From: a bacterium
GTDB taxonomy: Bacteria > Vulcanimicrobiota > Xenobia > Xenobiales > Xenobiaceae
Assembly: GCA_017444165.1 (NCBI GenBank)
Contig: JAFSXH010000018.1
Coordinates: 1 to 18,356 of the forward strand
DNA: 18,356 bases
Direction of reading: 5' to 3'
Position numbers and translations under genes: made by a program. The first letter of the stretch is position 1. The number at the start of each line of letters is the position of its first letter. The notes under the pieces were generated by a model that was given only the letters and a program-made list of their open reading frames with translations, made no database searches and had not been told where the DNA came from. Below, one piece after another: positions 1 through 6,264 of this stretch.

Positions 1-3
1 CAC

Positions 4-564
4 ATGATTACCATTTTTGTTACAAGAGAGAGAGAGAGACGCTATCGTAAATTATTAGCTTTTTCTTTATTAGAGGTGCTTATCGTTGTAGCAATTGTTG
101 GCATACTTTCTTCCATTATAGTTGTTAAGTGGCAAGATATGAGAGAAATAGAGCAAGCACGCCAGTGCAAAGCCAATATGTTAGAGATTGCTTCGGCTTT
201 ACAGACCAAGTTTTGTTGCGAAGAATTTTCTTCGAAAACGTACATAACTCTGAACCCAAAGACTTGTACAGAGGAACATCTGCCTTTATTAAAATGTCCT
301 CTACCATACGACAAATATCCAGATTCTTTTTTTTACATCGTATACGTCAATGATAACCGACCTGTAACCAAAACACCATATAAAGTTAGAATTGAGTGCC
401 CTCCACATACTAGAAAACAATCAGCGGCTTATAAAAGTGCTTCAGGTAACCGAGATGCACTTGATGCAATGCGTAGAAAGTATTGGGTACAATATGAATT
501 TGAAGTAGGAACAGGAAAAGCAAAATATAACTATGATAACCGCAACACCGCTGGGACTTGGTAG
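4..564 (+). CDS. Type IV pilin-like protein, gene 1 (repeat tract in frame)
   Basis: This is a 186-residue prepilin-like protein, expected to be processed by prepilin peptidase at the inner membrane and assembled into a type IV pilus or type II secretion pseudopilus. Residues 1-19 form a basic leader rich in Arg and Glu. The class III signal follows, with cleavage expected at A|FSLLEVLIVVAI (Phe +1, Glu +5), then a hydrophobic helix to about residue 42. The C-terminal region has a KCPLP segment and several Cys, as in pseudopilin globular domains. The ATG at 4 is in frame through an (AG)7A tract at 25-39. Its ribosome binding site lies outside the window. It is a divergent paralogue of the genes at 5530 and 7233, sharing the leader, the tract and the helix. 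The exact pilus system cannot be named. Confidence 0.85.
   Translation: MITIFVTRERERRYRKLLAFSLLEVLIVVAIVGILSSIIVVKWQDMREIEQARQCKANMLEIASALQTKFCCEEFSSKTYITLNPKTCTEEHLPLLKCPLPYDKYPDSFFYIVYVNDNRPVTKTPYKVRIECPPHTRKQSAAYKSASGNRDALDAMRRKYWVQYEFEVGTGKAKYNYDNRNTAGTW
25..39 (+). repeat. AG dinucleotide tract (AG)7A in pilin gene 1
   Basis: Fifteen bases of perfect AG repeat encode the Arg-Glu-Arg-Glu-Arg part of the prepilin leader. Fifteen is a multiple of three, so the upstream ATG at 4 reads into the pilin frame. The equivalent tracts in the two paralogues are 19 bases and leave their ATG out of frame. Confidence 0.95.
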
Positions 565-645
565 TTTTTGAATCGTTCAATATAGACAGAGTCAAGAAGA
601 ACCTATCGCCAATATTACTGCTGTAAAGGGAAATTTTTTATAGTA

Positions 646-1842
646 ATGAACACTTCCCGCGTTATGTCTTATCCGTGGAAGAGTTCTGTAATTTTGGCTC
701 CTATGAGCAAAGGGAGCAACTTGCCTTTTCGTCGCCTCTGCTGTGATTTTGGTGTAAAGACGACAATTTCTGAGATGATCTTTGCCTCAGCTTTGGCTAA
801 AGGCAATCGCAAAGATTTAGCTTTGTTGCGCCGCGCTCCTCAAGAAGAATGCTTTGGCGTGCAGATCCTCACTAAGAATCCCGATGATTTAGATATTGTC
901 GTTCCCATTATTGAAGAGTCTGGAGCAGATTTTATCGATCTAAACTGTGGCTGTCCTATAGACGAGGCCGTAAAGAGAGGCATGGGAGCAACCTTACTGG
1001 ATCGCCCTAATCGGCTGGAACAGCTCTTAGAGAGGATGGAAAAGGTCTGTCACATACCCTTTACGGTCAAGTTGCGTTCTGGCTACAAAGAGGGCCATAT
1101 AAATATCAAACAGACTTCGAAGATGGCTGAAGATCACCATGCCAGTGGCATAGTCGTCCACGGGCGCACCCGAGAACACCGCTACACAGGAACGGCCGAT
1201 TGGAATATGGTTAAATTGGCTGTGGAGACGGTAAAGATCCCTGTGGTTGGCAATGGCGATATTTTAACTTGGTATGAATCCGAAGATCGCTTGGAGTTGA
1301 GCCACGCCCAGGGGGTAATGATCGGGCGCGGGGCATTGATTAAGCCGTGGATATTCCAAGAGATAGAAGAAAAGCGCGATCTCAATCTGACACCTCAAGA
1401 GCGCGTAGAGGTATATTCTCGTTTAACTCGCTACATGTTGGAACACTTTGGCAACGATGCTCACGGACAACGGACTACGTCCTCTTTTATGTCCTGGCAC
1501 TTCGATCTCCTCACCCGCTACCGCTATCTGCCAGAGTCTAGCTGGCACGAAAAAAGCTATGAACATCCTTTAATTCAGACTAGGTTAAATAATATCTACG
1601 AGGGTCATCCCTTAGATATAGTCTTGGCGAGTTATGGCAAAAATTGGCGGCAGACTTTGGGAAATATTTTCGTTGAAGCCAACGCCAATGGCTATTCTCA
1701 AGAGTGGCTGGAAGAGAAACTTTCCGCTCTGGCTCCAGAGATTATTGCCAATTATCAAGAACAGATCAAACGCAAAGCCGAAAAGAAGACGACTTGCGAA
1801 GAACCTGTATCGGCCAATGGCCTGCCTTACAACCAATTTTAG
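646..1842 (+). CDS. tRNA-dihydrouridine synthase, Dus3-like
   Basis: This is an FMN-dependent enzyme of 398 residues that reduces uridine to dihydrouridine in tRNA. The TIM-barrel start (SVILAPMSKGSNLPFR) and the catalytic segment DLNCGCPIDEA, with the expected active Cys at 103, are clear, as are VKLRSG, VVHGRTRE, VGNGDI and IGRGALIKPW. The CGCPID, GNGDI and GALxKPWxFxEIxExR wording and the tail with LEHFGNDAHG resemble eukaryotic Dus3 more than bacterial DusA, DusB or DusC, judged from memory of the family. The eukaryotic N-terminal zinc-finger extension is absent. The ATG at 646 has an AAAGGG motif about 15 bases upstream, which is far, and Met 7 at 664 is an alternative start. The stop is 14 bases before deoD, suggesting an operon. 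Confidence 0.88.
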   Translation: MNTSRVMSYPWKSSVILAPMSKGSNLPFRRLCCDFGVKTTISEMIFASALAKGNRKDLALLRRAPQEECFGVQILTKNPDDLDIVVPIIEESGADFIDLNCGCPIDEAVKRGMGATLLDRPNRLEQLLERMEKVCHIPFTVKLRSGYKEGHINIKQTSKMAEDHHASGIVVHGRTREHRYTGTADWNMVKLAVETVKIPVVGNGDILTWYESEDRLELSHAQGVMIGRGALIKPWIFQEIEEKRDLNLTPQERVEVYSRLTRYMLEHFGNDAHGQRTTSSFMSWHFDLLTRYRYLPESSWHEKSYEHPLIQTRLNNIYEGHPLDIVLASYGKNWRQTLGNIFVEANANGYSQEWLEEKLSALAPEIIANYQEQIKRKAEKKTTCEEPVSANGLPYNQF

Positions 1843-1856
1843 AGAGGTAAAAAGAT

Positions 1857-2567
1857 ATGTCCAACCAGGGTACACCACATATAAACGCCGCGCCTGAAGA
1901 TTTTGCCCCTACTGTGCTCATGCCTGGCGATCCTCTGCGCTCTAAATTTATAGCCGATAATTACCTAGAAGAGGCCAAATTAGTCAACAACGTGCGCGGA
2001 GTGCAAGGGTACACGGGATACTACAAAGGGCGCAAGATCTCTGTAATGGCCAGTGGTATGGGCGGCCCCTCTATGGGCATATACTCACATGAACTCTTCG
2101 CTTTTATGGGGATAGAGACGATCATCAGGATAGGCACTTGCGGCGGCATGAATCCTAATCTGAAATTGGGACAGATCGTCTTAGCTCAAGCCTGTTCTAC
2201 AAATTCTAACTTTATCAGTCAATTCAAATTAAATGGCACCTTTGCTCCTGTGGCCGATTTTGCTCTCCTCTGCAAAGCCTATGAAGTTTGTCAAAATAAA
2301 AACTTGGCCTGTGCCGTTGGCAATATCTTAACTTCAGATTATTTTTACGATTACTCTAACAGTTACGGTGATTGGTCTCGCTTAGGAGTCTTAGGATGCG
2401 AGATGGAAGCAGCCATACTTTACACTAATGCCGCTCTGCATAAGAAGAGAGCCTTATCTATTTTGACAGTCAGCGATGTTTTAGATTCTCAAGAGATCAT
2501 GACCGCCCAAGAGAGACAGACCTCTTTAACGAATATGATCGAAGTAGCTCTCGAGGTCGCTCCGTGA
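1857..2567 (+). CDS. deoD: Purine-nucleoside phosphorylase, DeoD type
   Basis: This cytoplasmic enzyme of purine salvage splits purine (deoxy)nucleosides with phosphate to base and (deoxy)ribose 1-phosphate. At 236 residues it has the usual length of the low-molecular-mass hexameric family. Visible motifs are the N-terminal TPHINA with the His that reaches the neighbouring active site, LMPGDPLRSK (phosphate site), SGMGGPSMGIYSHEL, RIGTCGGM, GCEMEAA (ribose site) and TVSDV with the Asp that protonates the base. A GAGG at 1844-1847, 9 bases before the ATG, fixes the start. It lies 14 bases after the dihydrouridine synthase gene and its stop overlaps the next start by four bases, so the three genes are probably cotranscribed. 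Confidence 0.95.
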   Translation: MSNQGTPHINAAPEDFAPTVLMPGDPLRSKFIADNYLEEAKLVNNVRGVQGYTGYYKGRKISVMASGMGGPSMGIYSHELFAFMGIETIIRIGTCGGMNPNLKLGQIVLAQACSTNSNFISQFKLNGTFAPVADFALLCKAYEVCQNKNLACAVGNILTSDYFYDYSNSYGDWSRLGVLGCEMEAAILYTNAALHKKRALSILTVSDVLDSQEIMTAQERQTSLTNMIEVALEVAP

Positions 2568-3580
2568 AACTTACCTATAAATTGGTCAATGCCCCTTGGG
2601 AAGATCCCACCGTCATCATCAATCTCAACGAAACCAAAGAGCACTGGTTGTTCGATTGTGGAGATATATCGAAGATCTCTGTCGGCACTCTGATAGGTGT
2701 AACCGAAGTTTTCATAACTCACACTCACATCGATCACTTTATCGGTTTCGATAGATTGTTGCGCATGAACTTGCGTGAAACTAAAGAGTTACATTTTTAC
2801 GGCCCCCTGGGAATGTCTGCTCAGATCGGCCACAGATTGCAAGGTTACAGCTGGAATCTAACTGAAGATTCTGATTTCATAATAAAGAGCTGCGACCTCA
2901 TCCCTGGCCAGGATCCCATAAAAGATCAAGCCCAAGCCATTTGGCATACATTCAGAGCTAAAGATAAATTTCAGGAAGCTACAAAAGAGAGGGAGTCTAT
3001 AAAGTTAGATTCGGCTAAATTGCCCCTGCGCCATAGAGCCGAACTCAAGTTTGCTCCTCTGGTCCATGGGGTTAATTGTCTGTGTTATTCAATTACAGAA
3101 CCTCCCCAAGTCCGTGTAGATCCTCAACGGCTTAAAAGTTTAAACTTAAATCCCGGCCCCTGGATAGCCCAACTTTTGGATATTTACAAGAATCAGTTGG
3201 AAGATCCAGGTGAGCTGACCATAGAAGGAAACCAATACCCTACCTCTCTGCTCAAAAGTCTGCTCTACTCCCCTCAACGCTCAATCTGTGCCTACGTGAC
3301 CGACACCGTCTTTAACCGCCAAAGTATGGCTTCTATACGCTACGTAGCTGAAGGGGCCGATCTCCTCTGGTGTGAGGCCTGTTACCGTCACGCCGAACTA
3401 GAAAAAGCTAAACAGAATCTGCATTTAACCTCTCGCCAAGTTGGGCGTATCGCCAAAGATCTAAAGGTAAAAGAATTGCGCCTCTTCCACTACTCCAGAC
3501 GCTACAAAGATCAGCTCATGCCCCACATAGAAGAGGCGAGGGTTCACTTTGCCAATACAGTTGTGCCGCCAATGATGTAA
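2564..3580 (+). CDS. rnz: RNase Z-like metallo-beta-lactamase-fold hydrolase
   Basis: A zinc-dependent beta-lactamase-fold protein of 338 residues, probably the tRNA 3'-end endonuclease. The zinc motif HTHIDH is at residues 53-58, followed by FIGFDRLLRMN. Later RNase Z-like signatures are LVHGVNCLCYSI, LKSLNLNPGPWIAQL (the recognisable PGP segment), YVTDTVF with the bridging Asp, and LFHYSRRY near the C terminus, which matches the family's xHxSxRY. The start is GTG at 2564, overlapping the deoD stop as GTGA with a GAGGT 6 bases upstream, so translational coupling is likely. The neighbouring dihydrouridine synthase also acts on tRNA. A different MBL-fold nuclease is possible, and the symbol is assigned from motifs only. 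Confidence 0.78.
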   Translation: MKLTYKLVNAPWEDPTVIINLNETKEHWLFDCGDISKISVGTLIGVTEVFITHTHIDHFIGFDRLLRMNLRETKELHFYGPLGMSAQIGHRLQGYSWNLTEDSDFIIKSCDLIPGQDPIKDQAQAIWHTFRAKDKFQEATKERESIKLDSAKLPLRHRAELKFAPLVHGVNCLCYSITEPPQVRVDPQRLKSLNLNPGPWIAQLLDIYKNQLEDPGELTIEGNQYPTSLLKSLLYSPQRSICAYVTDTVFNRQSMASIRYVAEGADLLWCEACYRHAELEKAKQNLHLTSRQVGRIAKDLKVKELRLFHYSRRYKDQLMPHIEEARVHFANTVVPPMM

Positions 3581-3585
3581 GAAAT

Positions 3586-3614
3586 TTTTGTTTTATAAAA
3601 TTATGTGTTAAAAT
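3586..3614 (+). promoter_or_regulatory. Possible promoter of the toxin-antitoxin pair
   Basis: A TAAAAT hexamer at 3609-3614 lies 34 bases before the antitoxin ATG. A T-rich TTTTGT at 3586-3591 sits 17 bases upstream as a poor -35 box. The stretch is very AT-rich, so chance matches are likely. Confidence 0.3.
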
Positions 3615-3647
3615 GAAACACTAGACAAAAACGAGGAGAATAATTGC

Positions 3648-3944
3648 ATGGCAGATCAAGTTCTTGTTCAGTTTTCTATAGATAAAAATTTAAGACAAGA
3701 AGTTTCAGACATATATGAATCTCTCGGTATGGATTTAAGTACGGCTTTTCGCATGTTTTTGATCCGCAGTAAAATGGAGAGAGGCTTGCCCTTTAGCGCA
3801 AAACTGCCAGAACCTTCCAGAGCTGAGGCTTGGAATGCCTTTCAAGATTTGCGAAAACAAGCCGCAGATCTTCCCGATATGTCTATTGAGGAAATAAATG
3901 AAGAAATAGCGATTGCCCGTGCAGAAAGAAAAAAGCACGCATGA
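3648..3944 (+). CDS. RelB/DinJ-family antitoxin
   Basis: A 98-residue protein whose first half is a ribbon-helix-helix DNA-binding domain: VLVQFSIDKNLRQEV strand and helix, then DIYESLGMDLSTAFRMFL, then the RGLPF tail typical of the DinJ/RelB family. The second half is charged and probably wraps the toxin. RelB-type proteins neutralise the partner toxin and repress their own promoter. The ATG has a GAGGAG at 3633-3638 with a spacing of 9. The stop overlaps the start of the PIN gene as ATGA (3941-3944), the usual toxin-antitoxin arrangement. The partner here is a PIN ribonuclease rather than the RelE/YafQ fold that this antitoxin class classically pairs with. Confidence 0.88.
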   Translation: MADQVLVQFSIDKNLRQEVSDIYESLGMDLSTAFRMFLIRSKMERGLPFSAKLPEPSRAEAWNAFQDLRKQAADLPDMSIEEINEEIAIARAERKKHA

Positions 3945-4360
3945 TCTTTTACGCAGTCATAGATACAAATATACTTATATCCGCTCTTATCTCCAAGAAT
4001 CCAAACTCTGCAACGGTCAAGGTCATCAAGGCTGTTATGGATGGAAAGATCGCTCCGCTAATTCATAAAAATATTCTTGCAGAGTATAAGGATGTACTCT
4101 ATCGGGAAAAGTTTCATCTTCAACCATCAACAGTGCAAACAGTCTTAAGAGCATTTGAAATTTACGGTCTCGAAGTTGAACCCAAAAGTTCCAACGAAAA
4201 TTTTTTAGATCCAGATGATCTAATTTTTTATGAAGTAACTCTTGCAAAACAGAATGAAATGGCATATTTAATAACTGGCAATTTGCGCCATTATCCAGTT
4301 TGCAATTTTGTAGTCACAGCCACACAGATGATCTCCATAATCAAAAATTACGAAATTTAG
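3941..4360 (+). CDS. PIN-domain toxin of a type II toxin-antitoxin pair
   Basis: A 139-residue PIN-domain protein of the 'putative toxin, PIN family' group, expected to be a metal-dependent RNase. Visible elements are the N-terminal AVIDTNILISAL with the first acidic ligand, ILAEYKDVL with a Glu, the FLDPDDLIFYEV acidic pair, and AYLITGNLRHYP near the end, a segment characteristic of this group (TGN in place of the TGD seen in VapC). Its ATG overlaps the antitoxin stop by four bases and has no good Shine-Dalgarno sequence of its own, so translation is probably coupled to the antitoxin. The Fic gene follows after about 90 bases and could be cotranscribed. Confidence 0.87.
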   Translation: MIFYAVIDTNILISALISKNPNSATVKVIKAVMDGKIAPLIHKNILAEYKDVLYREKFHLQPSTVQTVLRAFEIYGLEVEPKSSNENFLDPDDLIFYEVTLAKQNEMAYLITGNLRHYPVCNFVVTATQMISIIKNYEI

Positions 4361-4409
4361 AATTTTGACATTCTTTACTTATTTTTGCCCTATGTAAATC
4401 CTTTGTACT

Positions 4410-4433
4410 AAGATAATAAGCAAGATAATAAGC
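4410..4433 (+). repeat. Two 12-bp direct repeats upstream of the Fic gene
   Basis: AAGATAATAAGC occurs twice in tandem (4410-4421, 4422-4433) and a third partial copy, AAGAT, leads into the GAGG ribosome binding site. Each unit contains a GATAAT that resembles a -10 hexamer. A TTGACA lies at 4365-4370, but the spacing to any good -10 is not ideal. Confidence 0.75.
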
Positions 4434-4450
4434 AAGATGAGGTCGTGCAA

Positions 4451-5443
4451 ATGAGCGATTATGTTCCTCCGTATACTATTTCGAATAAGATGTTAGAACT
4501 AGTCTCAAGCATATCTGAAAAAGTTGGCAAGATAGGTGGACATAGAGAGCTAGAATCTAAACCTCATCTCAGAAGAAATAACCAAATTCGTTCTATCCAC
4601 TCATCTTTGAGGATCGAAGCTAATTCACTATCTCTAAATGAGGTCAGAGACGTTATTAACGGCCATCTGGTCATAGGCGATCAAAAAGAGATACAGGAAG
4701 TCAAAAATGCCCATAGGGCCTATGAAAAAATAAGTGAGATAGCCCCTACAAGCATAAAAGATTTAAAGGCTGTTCACAAAATCATGACTTATCTAACGGT
4801 GGAAAGCTCAGGCCATTTCCGTAAAAGTGGTGAAGGAGTCTTTGCTGGTGATAAGTGCATATTTGTCTGTCCCCCACCGAACATGGTGAATAATTTAATA
4901 ACAGATCTATTTTCGTGGATGAAAAGATCTGCAGGAAAAGTACATCCTTTAATTATGGCCGCAGTATTCCATTATGAGTTTGTCTTCATCCATCCATTTA
5001 CAGATGGCAACGGCAGAATGGCAAGGTTATGGCACACAGTTATTTTATGCAAATGGAGAGAGAGCTTCGCTTACATACCGTTAGAGAGCCAGATAGAAAA
5101 AAATCAAGAAGGCTACTACAGGGCGATCTCTCAATGTCACAGCAAGGGAAATTCAAATATCTTTATTGAGTTTATGCTAGAAATGATCGATCAAGTATTA
5201 GATGAGGTCATGCTCCAAATAGACAAAACAAAGGCAGAGACGAGCCAATATATAAAGCGCATGTTAGATTGCATGGAGTACGATCTGCCGTACACTGCCA
5301 ACGAAATAATGGAAAGACTGGGGTTAAAATCAAAGGAGACCCTGCGCAAAAATTATTTAAATCCCGCTCTAAAATTAGGACTAATAGCAATGACCCTACC
5401 AGATACACCGAAGAGCAAAAATCAAAGATATGTTAAAAGGTGA
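4451..5443 (+). CDS. Fic-family protein (predicted AMP transferase) with C-terminal winged helix
   Basis: Fic enzymes usually move AMP from ATP to a hydroxyl of a target protein. The full catalytic motif HPFTDGNGRMAR starts at residue 181 of this 330-residue protein. An N-terminal helix carries SLRIEANSLSLNEV (Ser 52, Glu 56). This matches the (S/T)xxxE(G/N) autoinhibition motif except that Ala replaces Gly/Asn. EIQEVKNAHRAYE and SGHFRKSGEGVF (the flap before the active site) fit the family. The C-terminal 60 residues (PYTANEIMERLGLKSKETLR) look like a winged helix. GAGG at 4439-4442, 8 bases before ATG 4451, supports this start; a GTG two codons upstream is less likely. It sits about 90 bases after the PIN toxin in what looks like a defence or stress island. 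Confidence 0.9.
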   Translation: MSDYVPPYTISNKMLELVSSISEKVGKIGGHRELESKPHLRRNNQIRSIHSSLRIEANSLSLNEVRDVINGHLVIGDQKEIQEVKNAHRAYEKISEIAPTSIKDLKAVHKIMTYLTVESSGHFRKSGEGVFAGDKCIFVCPPPNMVNNLITDLFSWMKRSAGKVHPLIMAAVFHYEFVFIHPFTDGNGRMARLWHTVILCKWRESFAYIPLESQIEKNQEGYYRAISQCHSKGNSNIFIEFMLEMIDQVLDEVMLQIDKTKAETSQYIKRMLDCMEYDLPYTANEIMERLGLKSKETLRKNYLNPALKLGLIAMTLPDTPKSKNQRYVKR

Positions 5444-5464
5444 TTAGTTACGCATTGATACAAG

Positions 5465-5493
5465 TGTACAGCGTACAAAAGTTATGCTAGAAT
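5465..5493 (+). promoter_or_regulatory. Candidate extended -10 promoter of pilin gene 2
   Basis: TGCTAGAAT at 5485-5493 is an extended -10 element (TGn plus TAGAAT). TGTACA at 5465-5470 is a weak -35 box at 17-base spacing. Transcription would begin near 5500, right at the AGGAGG ribosome binding site, giving a very short leader. The same nine bases occur upstream of the Rpn gene at 6250-6258. Confidence 0.5.
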
Positions 5494-5500
5494 CCGCCCA

Positions 5501-5519
5501 GGAGGTGCTGAAGCACATG
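5501..5519 (+). promoter_or_regulatory. Ribosome binding site and out-of-frame ATG of pilin gene 2
   Basis: GGAGG at 5501-5505 stands 11 bases before ATG 5517. From that ATG the reading runs through the AG tract and stops at TAA 5565-5567 after 16 codons, so it does not reach the pilin frame. The TTG that opens the pilin frame at 5530 is 24 bases from the GGAGG, too far for efficient initiation. Confidence 0.75.
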
Positions 5520-5520
5520 G

Positions 5521-5702
5521 TTACTATTTTTGTCACAAGAGAGAGAGAGAGAGAGACGGTATCGTAATTTACTAGCTTTTTCTTTGTTGGAAGTACTCAT
5601 CGTCATAGCGATCATCGCTATACTGTCCACTCTCATCGTTATCAAATGGCGCGATATGAAGAAGAATGAAGAGATACGCCAGTGCCGCGCTAACATTTTG
5701 GA
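5521..5702 (+). repeat. Direct repeat, 5' end of pilin gene 2 (pairs with 7224-7405)
   Basis: These 182 bases match 7224-7405 with three mismatches by eye, two in the leader-to-helix segment and one changing Lys to Arg. Identity ends abruptly after the helix-encoding part. The two copies are in the same orientation and 1703 bases apart, enclosing the rest of pilin gene 2 and the whole Rpn gene. Confidence 0.92.
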
Positions 5703-6147
5703 ATTTGTTTCAGCCCTGGAAGCCTATAAGGTTTCTAACGACTTTTTGCCTAATAAATATTGGAATAATAGTGGTTCGATTTGTGCCACTAATATTGTTC
5801 GTAGTTTTACTCAATCATACAATCTACCGTTTCCTACCTGCCCTTTAGGTACAATAGGCCAGTTGAAGGGTGAACTAATTCCAATGACTCAAAACGGAAT
5901 TAAGGGCTACTACTCTACCTCAATAAGACACTTTTGGACTGCTACTAGTTGGAAAAATGCTGATGAGGTTAGTTACTTTATATGCCTTTATAACAATAAT
6001 TACACTATTTACTGTGAAATACATAACTCTTCCGTTATAGGCGAAGGAGCCAATGTAAATAATGCTCAGTGTAATATTTTCAATAAACCATCAGGGAGAA
6101 GGACAGCTTACAGTAGTTTACAACACGGTTTTTTAGAGGATATGTAA
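5530..6147 (+). CDS. Type IV pilin-like protein, gene 2 (main ATG out of frame)
   Basis: The open frame from TTG 5530 gives 205 residues: a basic RERERERR leader, cleavage expected at A|FSLLEVLIVIAI with Glu +5, and a hydrophobic helix followed by an amphipathic one. The globular part has FPTCPLG and YTIYCEIHNSS, features shared with gene 3. The better start is ATG 5517 behind AGGAGG, but the (AG)9A tract puts it out of frame. One more AG unit, or two fewer, would join ATG 5517 to this frame and give an MVTIFVTRERER-type leader as in gene 1. As sequenced the gene is probably off or weakly translated from TTG. A short leader transcript from the TGCTAGAAT promoter is likely. The 5' third is nearly identical to gene 3, while the remainder is more AT-rich and diverged. 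Confidence 0.82.
   Translation: MSQERERERRYRNLLAFSLLEVLIVIAIIAILSTLIVIKWRDMKKNEEIRQCRANILEFVSALEAYKVSNDFLPNKYWNNSGSICATNIVRSFTQSYNLPFPTCPLGTIGQLKGELIPMTQNGIKGYYSTSIRHFWTATSWKNADEVSYFICLYNNNYTIYCEIHNSSVIGEGANVNNAQCNIFNKPSGRRTAYSSLQHGFLEDM
5538..5556 (+). repeat. AG dinucleotide tract (AG)9A in pilin gene 2
   Basis: Nineteen bases of perfect AG repeat, two units more than in gene 1. The extra four bases move the downstream pilin sequence out of frame with the ATG at 5517. Confidence 0.95.
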
Positions 6148-6248
6148 AACTAAAAACGATACAACGTCAACTCTTCTAAAAGATTATGAAAAGTTCAACT
6201 TTCAAAGTCAACATAAAAAGCGTCCTCCCTAGTTTGCATCTCTCTAAT

Positions 6249-6262
6249 GTGCTAGAATGCAC
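6249..6262 (+). promoter_or_regulatory. Extended -10 promoter of the Rpn gene inside a palindrome
   Basis: TGCTAGAAT at 6250-6258 is an extended -10 element. The TAGAAT hexamer is framed by an inverted repeat GTGC (6249-6252) and GCAC (6259-6262), so a repressor could bind across the -10. Transcription would start within a base or two of the GTG start codon at 6265. No convincing -35 box is seen, as expected for an extended -10. Confidence 0.5.
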
Positions 6263-6264
6263 AC

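Noticed and set aside
570..584. A TTGAA/TTCAA inverted repeat after pilin gene 1 as a terminator
   Set aside because: The stem is only five AT-rich pairs and no T-run follows.
5517..5567. The 16-codon ATG frames of pilin genes 2 and 3 as regulatory leader peptides
   Set aside because: The peptide sequence matches the in-frame leader of gene 1 up to the tract, so it is better explained as the off state of the switch.
5487..5696. Minus-strand frames over pilin genes 2 and 3 that look like identical proteins (also 7178-7399)
   Set aside because: They are reverse-strand readings of the 182-base repeat, so their similarity reflects the DNA duplication and not a protein.
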